DNA of 11,896 nucleotides from Pseudomonadota bacterium (GCA_023436825.1 JAEZHS010000551.1:1-11896), one strand, 5' to 3'; counted from the first letter of the stretch, positions 1 to 6,426 are shown. A program made the numbers and translations. The notes: a model not told the origin generated them from the letters alone.

Positions 1-299
1 GCTTCCGCCTGCAGGCGCTGCTGCTCGGCGATCAGGCGTTCCCGATCGGCGACCGGAATCTGGTAGTAGTCGGGATGGATTTCCGAGAAGGCCAGGAAGC
101 CGTGGCGGTTGCCGCCATACTCCACGAACGCCGCCTGCAGCGACGGTTCTATGCGGATGACCTTGGCGAGATAGATGTTGCCCTTGAGGGGCTTGCGGGT
201 CGCCGTTTCGAAATCGAATTCTTCCAGTCGTGTTCCATCGACGACGACCACCCGCGTTTCCTCGGGGTGGCTCGCATCGATGAGCATGCGCCGTGCCAT
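1..299 (-). CDS. rne: Ribonuclease E, N-terminal fragment (runs off the window)
   Basis: Translation of the minus strand from the ATG at 299-297 gives about 99 residues starting MARRMLIDASHPEETR, then a stretch around residues 39-95 (KGNIYLAKVIRIEPSL, YGGNRHGFLAFSEIHPDYY) that I recognise as the start of the RNase E/G S1 RNA-binding domain. RNase E is the endonuclease that initiates mRNA decay and matures rRNA and tRNA. The DNase I-like catalytic domain and C-terminal scaffold lie outside the window. The ATG is preceded by GGAG with a 7-nt gap. An internal ATG at 287-285 (MLIDAS) is possible, but the longer start matches my memory of alphaproteobacterial RNase E. It is transcribed divergently from the amidase gene. 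The fragment cannot distinguish RNase E from RNase G with certainty; the 'HPEETRVVVV' start favours RNase E. Confidence 0.93.
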   Translation of the reverse strand, partial: MARRMLIDASHPEETRVVVVDGTRLEEFDFETATRKPLKGNIYLAKVIRIEPSLQAAFVEYGGNRHGFLAFSEIHPDYYQIPVADRERLIAEQQRLQAE

Positions 300-778
300 G
301 GGCTCGCTCCGAGGCGGACGTGTCCTGCCGGCGCGAGCGACCGGCGGCCGAGCCGCCTCTCTGGGGCGAGGGGGACGGTGCGCCATCGACCCGCCGAACG
401 ACCAACTCCTGGCCAAGACGGGGAAGCATCGCGCCGCCGGACCGCAACAGGGTCCTGCCGACCTCGGGTTTCCTATAGCCACCGCCTGCCTGACAGCCCC
501 TCCGCAGGCCCGCCGCTCCCATCACATGTGGGGCGCCAGCCCGGCTTAGAAGACTGCCGTCGGAGCGCTCCATCCGTGGAGAGGGCGCTTCGAACGACGG
601 CGACTGCTCGCAGGCGCAACATACGGGGTTCGTTTGGCGCCCACAATCAAAACGTTGGGGTAGATGAGTTCTGGGCGTTAAATAATTGAATTTTCTTGAA
701 ATTCTTTCTCTTCTTCTGTATTTGGTTGAGGATATCAAAACAATAATTGGCTCTCCTCTATTTAAGCTGGCTGTGTCC
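300..778. other. Divergent intergenic region between rne and amiC, with AT-rich island
   Basis: There are 479 bp without a convincing gene. The half next to rne (300-600) is GC-rich and would be the rne 5' untranslated leader. In other bacteria the rne leader mediates autoregulation; here that is only an inference from its length. The part at about 650-770 is clearly AT-rich compared with the rest of the window, including runs such as TTAAATAATTGAATTTT at 678-694. That is where I would expect the promoters for both genes. A weak open frame covers 75-689, but its codon content is not protein-like and it overlaps rne antisense. I see no tRNA-like or riboswitch-like structure. Confidence 0.6.
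696..724 (+). promoter_or_regulatory. Candidate promoter for amiC (TTGAAA / TATTTG)
   Basis: TTGAAA at 696-701 is separated by 17 bp from TATTTG at 719-724, inside the AT-rich island and about 55 bp upstream of the amidase ATG. The -35 is close to the sigma70 consensus and the -10 is only moderate. In such AT-rich DNA other placements are possible. Confidence 0.3.
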
Positions 779-1609
779 ATGGCCGCTCTCCACCGCCGAA
801 ATGTCATTGCTGGATTGGCCGGCCTGACCGCCCTCGGCCTTGGTGCGCCCGCGGTGTGGGGCAACCAGCTCGCCAAGAAATCGATCGCCAAGCCGACACC
901 GCCGCCTAGGCCCAAGCTGGTCTTTCTCGATCCCGGCCATGGCGGCAAGGATCCAGGCGCGCTCGGCGTCCGTGGCACCAAGGAGAAGGTCGTGGTCATG
1001 GCGATCGCCCGCGAATTGCAGCGCGAGCTGCAGGCCGGCGGCCGTTATCGCGTGATGCTGACACGGGCCTCCGACAGTTTCGTCGCCCTGCGCGAGCGCG
1101 TGGCGCGCGCCCAGGCGGCCAAGGCCGACCTCTTTCTTTCGTTGCATGCCGACGCCCATTCCGATTCCGACGTGCGCGGCGCCTCGGTCTACACGCTTTC
1201 GGAAGAGGCGAGCGACCGCGAGGCGGCGGCGTTGGCCGCGCGTGAAAACCGCGCCGACGCCGTGGTCTCCGGCATGAAGCTCGCCAACCAGTCCGACGAC
1301 GTCGCCCGTACCCTGGTGGCCATGAGCCAGCGCGGCACGGTGAACGATTCGCGCCGGCTGGCCGAAACGATCGTACGCACCTTCGGCCGCAACGGCGTCC
1401 GTCTGCTGCCCCGCACCCATCGCCAGGCGGGCTTTGCCGTCCTGACCTCGCCCGATATTCCAGCCGCCTTGGTCGAACTCGGCTACCTGTCCAATCCACA
1501 GGACGAAAAGCTTTTGACGGTGCGGCAGCATCAGGCGGCCCTAGCGAGGGCGCTGCGGGCTTCGGTGGATGCCCACTTCGGTTCCGGAATTGCCACAAGA
1601 AAGGCGTAA
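779..1609 (+). CDS. amiC: N-acetylmuramoyl-L-alanine amidase (Amidase_3), Tat-type signal, no AMIN domain
   Basis: This is a periplasmic zinc amidase that cuts the lactyl-L-alanine bond of peptidoglycan, usually to separate daughter cells. The 276-residue protein begins with a twin-arginine-like signal (HRRNVIAGLAGL, residues 5-16, hydrophobic to about 27) and a short proline-rich linker (39-45). The Amidase_3 domain then runs from about 46 to the end. Expected zinc ligands are visible: H54 in DPGHGG, E69 in TKEKV and H123 in SLHAD. The catalytic glutamate is E233 in VELGYLSN. Residues about 141-195 are a helical insertion rich in Glu/Ala/Arg, where amidases of this family carry the autoinhibitory helix relieved by EnvC/NlpD-type activators. 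There is no N-terminal AMIN domain, so the protein is shorter than E. coli AmiC and closer in layout to AmiA. The start was set at ATG 779 because the frame upstream extends only from a TTG (686) and translates AT-rich non-coding sequence. No strong ribosome site precedes 779. It is followed 51 bp later by mrcA, probably in the same transcript. Confidence 0.92.
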   Translation: MAALHRRNVIAGLAGLTALGLGAPAVWGNQLAKKSIAKPTPPPRPKLVFLDPGHGGKDPGALGVRGTKEKVVVMAIARELQRELQAGGRYRVMLTRASDSFVALRERVARAQAAKADLFLSLHADAHSDSDVRGASVYTLSEEASDREAAALAARENRADAVVSGMKLANQSDDVARTLVAMSQRGTVNDSRRLAETIVRTFGRNGVRLLPRTHRQAGFAVLTSPDIPAALVELGYLSNPQDEKLLTVRQHQAALARALRASVDAHFGSGIATRKA

Positions 1610-1660
1610 CTTTCTTTCAGGGTCACCGTTGCTGCCCCTAGCGTTGGCCGCGTACAAGAA

Positions 1661-4123
1661 ATGAAAGTGTTGAACCTTTTCAAAATCCTGCTGGCCTTCG
1701 CGACGGCCGCCCTGATCGTTGGCACTGGTACCGTGGCCGGCCTGTTCTGGCACTTCAGCCACGGTTTGCCAGACCATAAGCAGCTCGCCGACTACCAGCC
1801 GGCGATCTCTTCGCGCCTCTATGCCTCCGATGGTCGTCTGCTGGCCGAGTACGCCCGCGAGAAGCGGGTATTCGTGCCGGTGGCCGCCATGCCCAAGCGC
1901 GTCCTTGAAGCCTTCGTCGCGGCTGAGGACCAGCGCTTCTTTTCGCATCCCGGCGTCGACTTCATCGGCGTGGCGCGCGCCGTCATCGCCAATGTCGCCA
2001 ATCCCGGCAAGCGGCCGGAGGGCGCGTCCGGCCTGACCCAGCAGGTAGCCAAGAACTTCCTGCTCACCAACCAGGCGACATTGGCGCGCAAGATCCGCGA
2101 GGCCATCCTTGCCTTCCGCATCGAGGAGACCTACTCCAAGGACCGCATCCTCGAGCTCTATCTCAACGAGATCTATCTCGGCTCGGGCAACTACGGCGTG
2201 GCGCAGGCGGCCATCAACTACTTCGACCGCTCGCTCGACGAGCTGACGTTGTCGGAGATCGCCTATCTCGCGGGCCTGCCCAAGGCACCGAATCGCTACA
2301 ATCTCGTGCGCAACGAGAAGGACGCCTACGCCCGCCGCGACTACGTGCTGGGCCGCATGCTCGACGACGGCTACATCACCCAGGCCGAGATGCAGCAGGC
2401 GAGGGCCGATAAGCTGCAGTACCGCCGCCGTGGCAATACCGAGGTCGTGCAGGCCGACTTCTTCGCGGAGGAGGTGCGCCGCAACCTGCTGGCGGCATAC
2501 GGCGAGAAGGGTCTCTATGAAGGCGGCCTCACCGTATCGACCACGCTCGATCCCGCCATCCAGGCGGTCGCCGACAACGCCCTGCGCGATGGCCTGATCA
2601 CCTACGACCGCCGCCACGGCTGGCGCGGGCCCTACGCCAGGATCGCCGACATGAGCGTGTGGGAGGAGGAGTTCGCCCGCATCGCCCAGCGCCGGCCGTT
2701 GAGCGGCCCGCCGACGTGGCAACTTGCTGTCGTCAGCAAGGTCGAGCCGCAGGCCGTGCAGATCGTCGGCCTTCCGGACGGCGACGGCACGGTGCCGTTT
2801 TCGGAGATGACTTGGGCCGGACCGACCCTGGCCGAGCAGCGTGTCGGCGCGCCGCCACGCAGCCCGAAGGATGTCGTCAATGTCGGCGACGTGATCGTGG
2901 TCGAGAAGGTCGAGAAGCCAGCCGGTCAGAACGCCAAGCCCTATCCGCCGAGGACCTATGGGCTGCGTCAGATCCCCAACGTCGAAGGCGGCGTGGTGGT
3001 GATGGACACGCAGACCGGCCGCGTGCTCGCCATGTCGGGCGGCTGGTCCTACGCCCGCAGCCAGTTCAACCGCGCCGTCCAGGCGGCGCGCCAGCCCGGC
3101 TCGTCGTTCAAGCCGTTCGTCTATCTCGCCGCGATGGACAACGGCTTTACCCCGGCCTCGATCGTGCTCGACGCGCCGTTCTCCTACGATCCGGGCTACG
3201 GCCAGCCGGTCTGGACGCCCAAGAACTACGGCAACGACTATCTCGGGCCCACCACGGTGCGCCGCGGCCTCGAACTGTCGCGCAACCTCATGACCGTGCG
3301 CATGGCCCAGCAGGTCGGCATGAAGAAGGTGGTCGAGGTCGCCAAGGAATTCGGCGTCGTCGACCAGATGGGCGCCTACCTGCCGATGGCGCTGGGTGCC
3401 GGTGAGACCACGTTGCTGCGCATGACCATGGCCTACGCCATGCTGGCCAACGGCGCGCTCGAGATCACGCCCTCGCTGGTCGACCGTGTGCAGGACCGCA
3501 ACGGCAAGACCGTCTACCGCCACGAACCGCGCGCCTGCCGCGGCTGCGGCGAGCAGGCGGGGGGCGGCAAGCCTGTCGCCCCCGAGATCGTCGATGCGCG
3601 CAAGCCGTTTCACGATCCTGCGTCGGTCTATCAGGTCGTGCACATGATGCTGGGCGTGACCACGCGTGGCACCGCCGGCCGCTTGGCGGCGCTCGGCCGG
3701 CCGATCGCCGGCAAGACCGGCACGACCAACGACGCACGCGACAACTGGTTCCTGGGCTCGACGCCCGACATCACGGTCGGCATCTACATCGGCTTCGACG
3801 AGCCCAAGACGCTCGGCCACGGCAACCTGGAGACCGGCGGCGGCAATGCGGCGCCGATCTACGAGGCGATCGCCAAGCAGATCTTCAAGGACAAGCCGCC
3901 GACGCCGTTCCGCATCCCGCCCGGCCTGCGCATGGTGAAGTTCACCTACGAGAGCGGCACGATCGACGAGGTCTTCAAGCCCGGCACCGAGCCCGGCAGC
4001 GAGGGCTTCAATCAGACGCTGCTTGACGGGTCGGGGCCCTGGTCCGGTATAGACCCCGGCGGCCCGCAGCAGGCGGGCGGCGGCCGGCGCCCGGGTCTCT
4101 CGGGCACGGGCGAAACGTACTAA
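1661..4123 (+). CDS. mrcA: Penicillin-binding protein 1A, bifunctional transglycosylase/transpeptidase
   Basis: This class A penicillin-binding protein polymerises lipid II and cross-links peptidoglycan on the periplasmic side of the inner membrane. It has 820 residues, in the usual size range. One N-terminal transmembrane segment spans about residues 7-30. The GT51 domain follows: AAEDQRFFSHPG with catalytic E89, GASGLTQQVAKN (121-132), RKIREAILA with E147, then LELYLNEIYLGSGNYG. The middle part (about 300-440, including RRHGWRGP) corresponds to the PBP1A linker/OB region. The transpeptidase motifs are all present: SxxK at 481-484 (SSFK), SxN at 540-542 (SRN) and KTG at 685-687. A CxxC (ACRGC) sits between SxN and KTG. 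The tail is Gly/Pro-rich. An oddity is that the usual Ser-Thr-Ile/Leu-Thr-Gln-Gln of the second GT motif reads Ser-Gly-Leu-Thr-Gln-Gln (Gly124). Its place after the amidase links septal wall cutting and synthesis in one transcript. Confidence 0.96.
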   Translation: MKVLNLFKILLAFATAALIVGTGTVAGLFWHFSHGLPDHKQLADYQPAISSRLYASDGRLLAEYAREKRVFVPVAAMPKRVLEAFVAAEDQRFFSHPGVDFIGVARAVIANVANPGKRPEGASGLTQQVAKNFLLTNQATLARKIREAILAFRIEETYSKDRILELYLNEIYLGSGNYGVAQAAINYFDRSLDELTLSEIAYLAGLPKAPNRYNLVRNEKDAYARRDYVLGRMLDDGYITQAEMQQARADKLQYRRRGNTEVVQADFFAEEVRRNLLAAYGEKGLYEGGLTVSTTLDPAIQAVADNALRDGLITYDRRHGWRGPYARIADMSVWEEEFARIAQRRPLSGPPTWQLAVVSKVEPQAVQIVGLPDGDGTVPFSEMTWAGPTLAEQRVGAPPRSPKDVVNVGDVIVVEKVEKPAGQNAKPYPPRTYGLRQIPNVEGGVVVMDTQTGRVLAMSGGWSYARSQFNRAVQAARQPGSSFKPFVYLAAMDNGFTPASIVLDAPFSYDPGYGQPVWTPKNYGNDYLGPTTVRRGLELSRNLMTVRMAQQVGMKKVVEVAKEFGVVDQMGAYLPMALGAGETTLLRMTMAYAMLANGALEITPSLVDRVQDRNGKTVYRHEPRACRGCGEQAGGGKPVAPEIVDARKPFHDPASVYQVVHMMLGVTTRGTAGRLAALGRPIAGKTGTTNDARDNWFLGSTPDITVGIYIGFDEPKTLGHGNLETGGGNAAPIYEAIAKQIFKDKPPTPFRIPPGLRMVKFTYESGTIDEVFKPGTEPGSEGFNQTLLDGSGPWSGIDPGGPQQAGGGRRPGLSGTGETY

Positions 4124-4126
4124 AAG

Positions 4127-4226
4127 CCGTCATCCCGACCGAGGAGCGCAGCGACGAGTGGAGGGACCTCCTCATCGTAGTGCGCATCGCCAGGAAGAGG
4201 CCCGTCGGCTTCGCTCGGGGTGACGG
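4127..4226. repeat. REP-like intergenic inverted repeat between mrcA and prfB
   Basis: CCGTCATCCCGA at 4127-4138 pairs with TCGGGGTGACGG at 4215-4226 (11 of 12 Watson-Crick, the remaining position a G-T wobble), enclosing 76 nt. Inside is a perfect short stem, GGAGG-GA-CCTCC, at 4160-4171. The pattern 'GTCATCCCGA ... GAGGGACCTC ... TCGCTCGGGGTGACGG' resembles intergenic repeats I remember from many GC-rich genomes; whether this copy belongs to such a family is unverified. It starts 4 bp after the mrcA stop and ends 14 bp before the prfB ribosome site, so it could act as a terminator or attenuator or stabilise 3' ends. Confidence 0.7.
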
Positions 4227-4240
4227 ATGACGGGTGGATG

Positions 4241-4245
4241 AGGAG
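4241..4245 (+). promoter_or_regulatory. Ribosome binding site that fixes the prfB start
   Basis: AGGAG lies 9 nt upstream of ATG 4255. It supports initiation in the short frame that ends at the UGA at 4324-4326, rather than at the internal ATG at 4415. Confidence 0.8.
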
Positions 4246-4254
4246 TCTTTTTGG

Positions 4255-5377
4255 ATGCGTGCCGAAGCCCAAGCCATGGTCAACGAGATCGAGGAGTCGC
4301 TGGCGCTCCTGAGGAGGCGTCTTTGACTACGACAAGGCTGTCGTACGTCTGGATGAGCTGAACGCACGCGCCGAGGATCCGGCGCTGTGGAACGACCAGA
4401 AGCAGGCCCAGGCGGTGATGAAGGAGCGCACCAAGCTCGAAGCCGCCATTGCCACCATCAAGCGCCTGCGCGCCGCCGTCGACGACAATGTCGGCCTGAT
4501 CGAGATGGCCGAGGCCGAGAAGGACGAGGCCATGATCGCAGATGCCGAGGCCGCCCTCGGCGCGGCACGCGCTGAAGCGGCGCAAGCGCGTCTCGAGACG
4601 CTGCTGTCGGGCGAGGCCGATTCCAACAACGCCTATGTCGAGTTGAATGCCGGCGCCGGCGGCACCGAGGCGCAGGACTGGGCCGAGATGCTGGCGCGCA
4701 TGTACACGCGCTGGGCCGAGCGCCGCGGCTTCAAGGTGAGCTGGCTGGAGGAGAGCGCGGGCGAAGAGGCCGGCATCAAGTCGTGCGCCTTCAAGGTCGA
4801 AGGCCCCAACGCGTATGGCTGGCTCAAGACCGAATCGGGCGTGCACCGGCTGGTGCGCATCTCGCCGTTCGACGGCAATGCGCGGCGCCAGACCTCGTTC
4901 GCCTCGGTCTGGGTCTATCCCGAGGTCGACGACAACATCGAGATCGAGATCCTCGACAAGGACCTGCGCGTCGACACCTATCGCGCGTCGGGCGCGGGCG
5001 GCCAGCACGTCAACAAGACGGACTCGGCGGTGCGCATCACTCACATCCCGACCGGCATCGCCGTCGCCGTCCAGCAGGAACGCAGCCAGCATCAGAACCG
5101 CGCCAAGGCGATGCAGATGCTGAAGGCGCGCCTCTACGAGGTCGAGCTGCAGAAGCGCGAGGCCGAGCGGCTGGAGGCGGAAGCCAACAAGACCGACATC
5201 GGCTGGGGCCATCAGATCCGTTCCTACGTGCTGCAGCCCTATCAGATGGTGAAGGACCTGCGCACCAACGTCGAACGCTCCGACCCGCAGAAGGTGCTCG
5301 ACGGCGACCTCGACGAGTTCATGGCCGCCTCTCTCGCCGCGCGTGTCGGCGAGGGCGACGACAAGGAAGCGGCTTAG
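4255..5377 (+). CDS. prfB: Peptide chain release factor 2, expressed by programmed +1 frameshift: join(4255..4323,4325..5377)
   Basis: RF2 recognises UGA and UAA stop codons and triggers peptidyl-tRNA hydrolysis. The first frame runs from ATG 4255 for 23 codons ([19 protein letters not shown], then RRRL) to an in-frame TGA at 4324-4326. Skipping T4324 continues as [13 protein letters not shown] and so on to the TAG at 5375-5377. The joined product has 373 residues, close to E. coli RF2 (365). SPF, the stop-codon-reading tripeptide of RF2, is at residues 203-205 (VRISPFDG). The catalytic GGQ is at 248-250 ([16 protein letters not shown]). Residue 244, in the position where E. coli K-12 has an unusual threonine, is alanine, the common and more active form. 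Starting at ATG 4415 would remove 53 residues of the N-terminal helical domain. A low UGA-termination rate when RF2 is scarce favours frameshifting, so the gene regulates itself. It follows mrcA by 131 bp. Confidence 0.96.
4312..4327 (+). promoter_or_regulatory. Programmed +1 ribosomal frameshift site of prfB
   Basis: The sequence is AGGAGG (4312-4317), CGT, then CTT TGA C (4321-4327). The Shine-Dalgarno-like element is a perfect AGGAGG placed exactly 3 nt before the slippery CTT. This matches the established E. coli arrangement (AGGGGG, 3 nt, CUU UGA C). The P-site tRNA-Leu slips from CUU to UUU, and decoding resumes at GAC TAC GAC, which encodes the conserved D-Y-D of RF2. Confidence 0.96.
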
Positions 5378-5391
5378 AGAAGTCCGCCAGG

Positions 5392-5419
5392 GCAAGCAGC
5401 TGAATGCCCAGCTGCTTGC
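5392..5419 (+). terminator. Stem-loop after prfB, likely transcript end
   Basis: GCAAGCAGCTG (5392-5402) and CAGCTGCTTGC (5409-5419) form a perfect 11-bp stem with a 6-nt loop, beginning 14 nt after the prfB stop. No T-run follows, so intrinsic termination would be atypical; it may protect the 3' end or assist Rho. A second, weaker stem (CTGCCGC 5431-5437 with GCGGCAG 5445-5451) and a third (ATGAC 5453-5457 with GTCAT 5463-5467) follow directly. Confidence 0.6.
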
Positions 5420-5483
5420 GACCGGCATCACTGCCGCGCTGTCGGCGGCAGGATGACGCCGTGTCATGGAGGTTTTGACGGTT

Positions 5484-5497
5484 GATCGAGCTCGATC
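5484..5497. repeat. 14-bp perfect palindrome
   Basis: GATCGAGCTCGATC is self-complementary with no spacer, which fits a dimeric protein site better than an RNA hairpin. No promoter element is visible within reach, and no regulator can be named. Confidence 0.4.
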
Positions 5498-5653
5498 CGA
5501 TCCAGTGACAGCATTGCCTGCACGTCGGTCGAGTAGACCAAGCAGTGGTATGATGGCGGCAGTGGTCCCCAGATATGGCCTCTCCTGGAGCACCAAAATT
5601 CGCAACAAAAGAACCCGGCATCGCCGGCGGATCACTGCGACGCAGACATCAAC

Positions 5654-5665
5654 TAACTATAGTTA
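5654..5665. promoter_or_regulatory. Candidate operator: 12-bp palindrome directly before a -35 box
   Basis: TAACTATAGTTA is a perfect 12-bp palindrome in a locally AT-rich patch. It ends on the base next to the TTGACA at 5666. A dimeric repressor or activator bound here would contact the edge of the promoter. The cognate regulator is not in this window. Confidence 0.45.
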
Positions 5666-5694
5666 TTGACACGCACGGTGGTTTTCGTTATGGT
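5666..5694 (+). promoter_or_regulatory. Strong sigma70-type promoter, TTGACA-N17-TATGGT
   Basis: The -35 (5666-5671) is a perfect consensus, the spacing is the ideal 17 bp, and the -10 (5689-5694) matches 4 of 6 including the key T1, A2 and T6. Transcription would start near 5701, rightward, between two convergent genes. No downstream frame has a ribosome site. The predicted RNA would contain the hairpin at 5749-5807 and could run antisense into the membrane protein gene ending at 5926. Confidence 0.5.
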
Positions 5695-5748
5695 GCGCAC
5701 GTCTGCCGCTCTATGCATCGTTCATCCGACCGTAGGCCAGACCGCTCC

Positions 5749-5807
5749 GCCCTGGAGCCGGTCATCCCGTCCGGCTGCGTCCCGCCGGACGGGATGGGCT
5801 CCAGGGC
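5749..5807. repeat. Long imperfect hairpin (11 + 12 bp stem), REP-like or RNA structure
   Basis: GCCCTGGAGCC (5749-5759) pairs perfectly with GGCTCCAGGGC (5797-5807), and CATCCCGTCCGG (5763-5774) with CCGGACGGGATG (5785-5796). That gives a 23-bp stem with a 3-nt bulge on the left strand and a 10-nt loop. A further 8-bp pair, CGTAGGCC (5731-5738) with GGCCTACG (5805-5812), overlaps the stem by 3 nt and could form as an alternative. It may serve as a terminator for the minus-strand gene ending 118 bp away, as a mobile intergenic repeat, or as the body of a small RNA from the 5666 promoter. Confidence 0.75.
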
Positions 5808-5925
5808 CTACGCGTGCATGCACCGCTCCGGCGAAGTCGGGAGGCGGCTGCGCACCGGCCCAAGCGGCACTCTCAGCCATCATATGATCAGACGGGCACT
5901 CGCGAGCGGCTGGTGCCGCCGACGC

Positions 5926-6426
5926 TCAGCCGGAGCCGAGCTCGGTGTGCGGCGAGAGCACGGCGCGGCGCATCAGTGACCAGGCGCGTCCCGAAAGATA
6001 GCCGGCAAACAACGCGCTGGCCGCCGCCATGTAGGCGTGACGCGGAATGGTGCCCGGGGTGAACAGGCCCGAGAGTCCGTCCGCCGCGGCGATTGCAAGG
6101 ATGCACAAGGCCGCGATCACGGTGTCGTAGGTTACGGGCGTGCGCACTGTGCCCCATACCTGGTCCGTCTCGACAGCGATCTGGCGACCGCGCAGCAATC
6201 CGCCAATGGCGCCGGCGAGGGCCGTCGCCGTCCAGGTCGCGTCATGCTCGAAGGTCACGACGGTGCCGGCCAGGATCAGCAGCGACACGCCGCTGCCCAG
6301 CAGCGGCGGCAGCCCGAGCCGCCACAGCTTGCGCGGCGCTGGCTGCGCGTCGGACACTGTGCTCTTGACGCAGGCAGCGGCCATGACGATGCCGGCGATG
6401 TCGACGAGGTTGATCGGGTATTGCAT
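5926..6426 (-). CDS. Small integral membrane protein of unknown function
   Basis: I do not recognise the family. The 166-residue product has hydrophobic segments at about 5-20 (weak), 38-58, 64-79, 99-122 and 130-150, so four or five membrane spans. A conserved-looking loop lies between spans (LRGRQIAVETDQVWGTVRTP, about 78-97). It ends in a short polar tail. The start at ATG 6426 is the first available, because an in-frame TAG lies 8 codons upstream. No good ribosome site is visible; AAGG lies about 15 nt away. It follows the small secreted protein gene by 158 bp on the same strand and converges with prfB. Codon use is GC-rich as in its neighbours, and the transmembrane periodicity argues that the frame is real. 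Confidence 0.72.
   Translation of the reverse strand: MQYPINLVDIAGIVMAAACVKSTVSDAQPAPRKLWRLGLPPLLGSGVSLLILAGTVVTFEHDATWTATALAGAIGGLLRGRQIAVETDQVWGTVRTPVTYDTVIAALCILAIAAADGLSGLFTPGTIPRHAYMAAASALFAGYLSGRAWSLMRRAVLSPHTELGSG

Larger units (their letters stand above)
5378..5925. other. Convergent intergenic region rich in palindromes
   Basis: 548 bp separate prfB (+) from the membrane protein gene (-). No open frame here has a recognisable product or a good ribosome site. It contains, in order: a perfect stem-loop at 5392-5419, stems at 5431-5451, 5453-5467 and 5615-5627, palindromes at 5484-5497 and 5654-5665, a sigma70-like promoter at 5666-5694, a long hairpin at 5749-5807, and palindromes GTGCATGCAC (5814-5823) and ATCATATGAT (5879-5888). 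The main ones are listed separately. Confidence 0.7.

Noticed and set aside
686..778. TTG-initiated N-terminal extension of the amidase
   Set aside because: It would translate the AT-rich promoter island and bury the signal peptide 31 residues inside the protein. ATG 779 puts the twin-arginine signal at the N-terminus.
1541..3820. Very long minus-strand open frame opposite mrcA
   Set aside because: It lies antisense to an unmistakable PBP1A. The translation is low-complexity (rich in His, Gly, Arg and Val-Ala-Asp runs), typical of the shadow frame of GC-rich coding DNA.
4415..5377. prfB starting at the internal ATG 4415
   Set aside because: It discards conserved RF2 sequence ([19 protein letters not shown]) and ignores the frameshift site and the upstream ribosome site.
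4280..5635. 451-codon minus-strand open frame opposite prfB and the spacer
   Set aside because: The larger part is the antisense shadow of prfB. The remaining spacer part shows no protein-like composition or ribosome site.
5701..5880. 6S RNA (ssrS) resemblance around GGCCAGACC...CCTGGAGCCGGT
   Set aside because: The local similarity to the E. coli 6S motif is short. The structure is a near-perfect compact stem, without the long two-arm architecture and central bubble of 6S RNA. A covariance-model search would settle it.
5690..5979. Small plus-strand frames downstream of the 5666 promoter
   Set aside because: Possible starts overlap the -10 box or lack ribosome sites. The frames run through the hairpin and antisense to the membrane protein gene, and the composition is Arg/Pro/Ser-rich.
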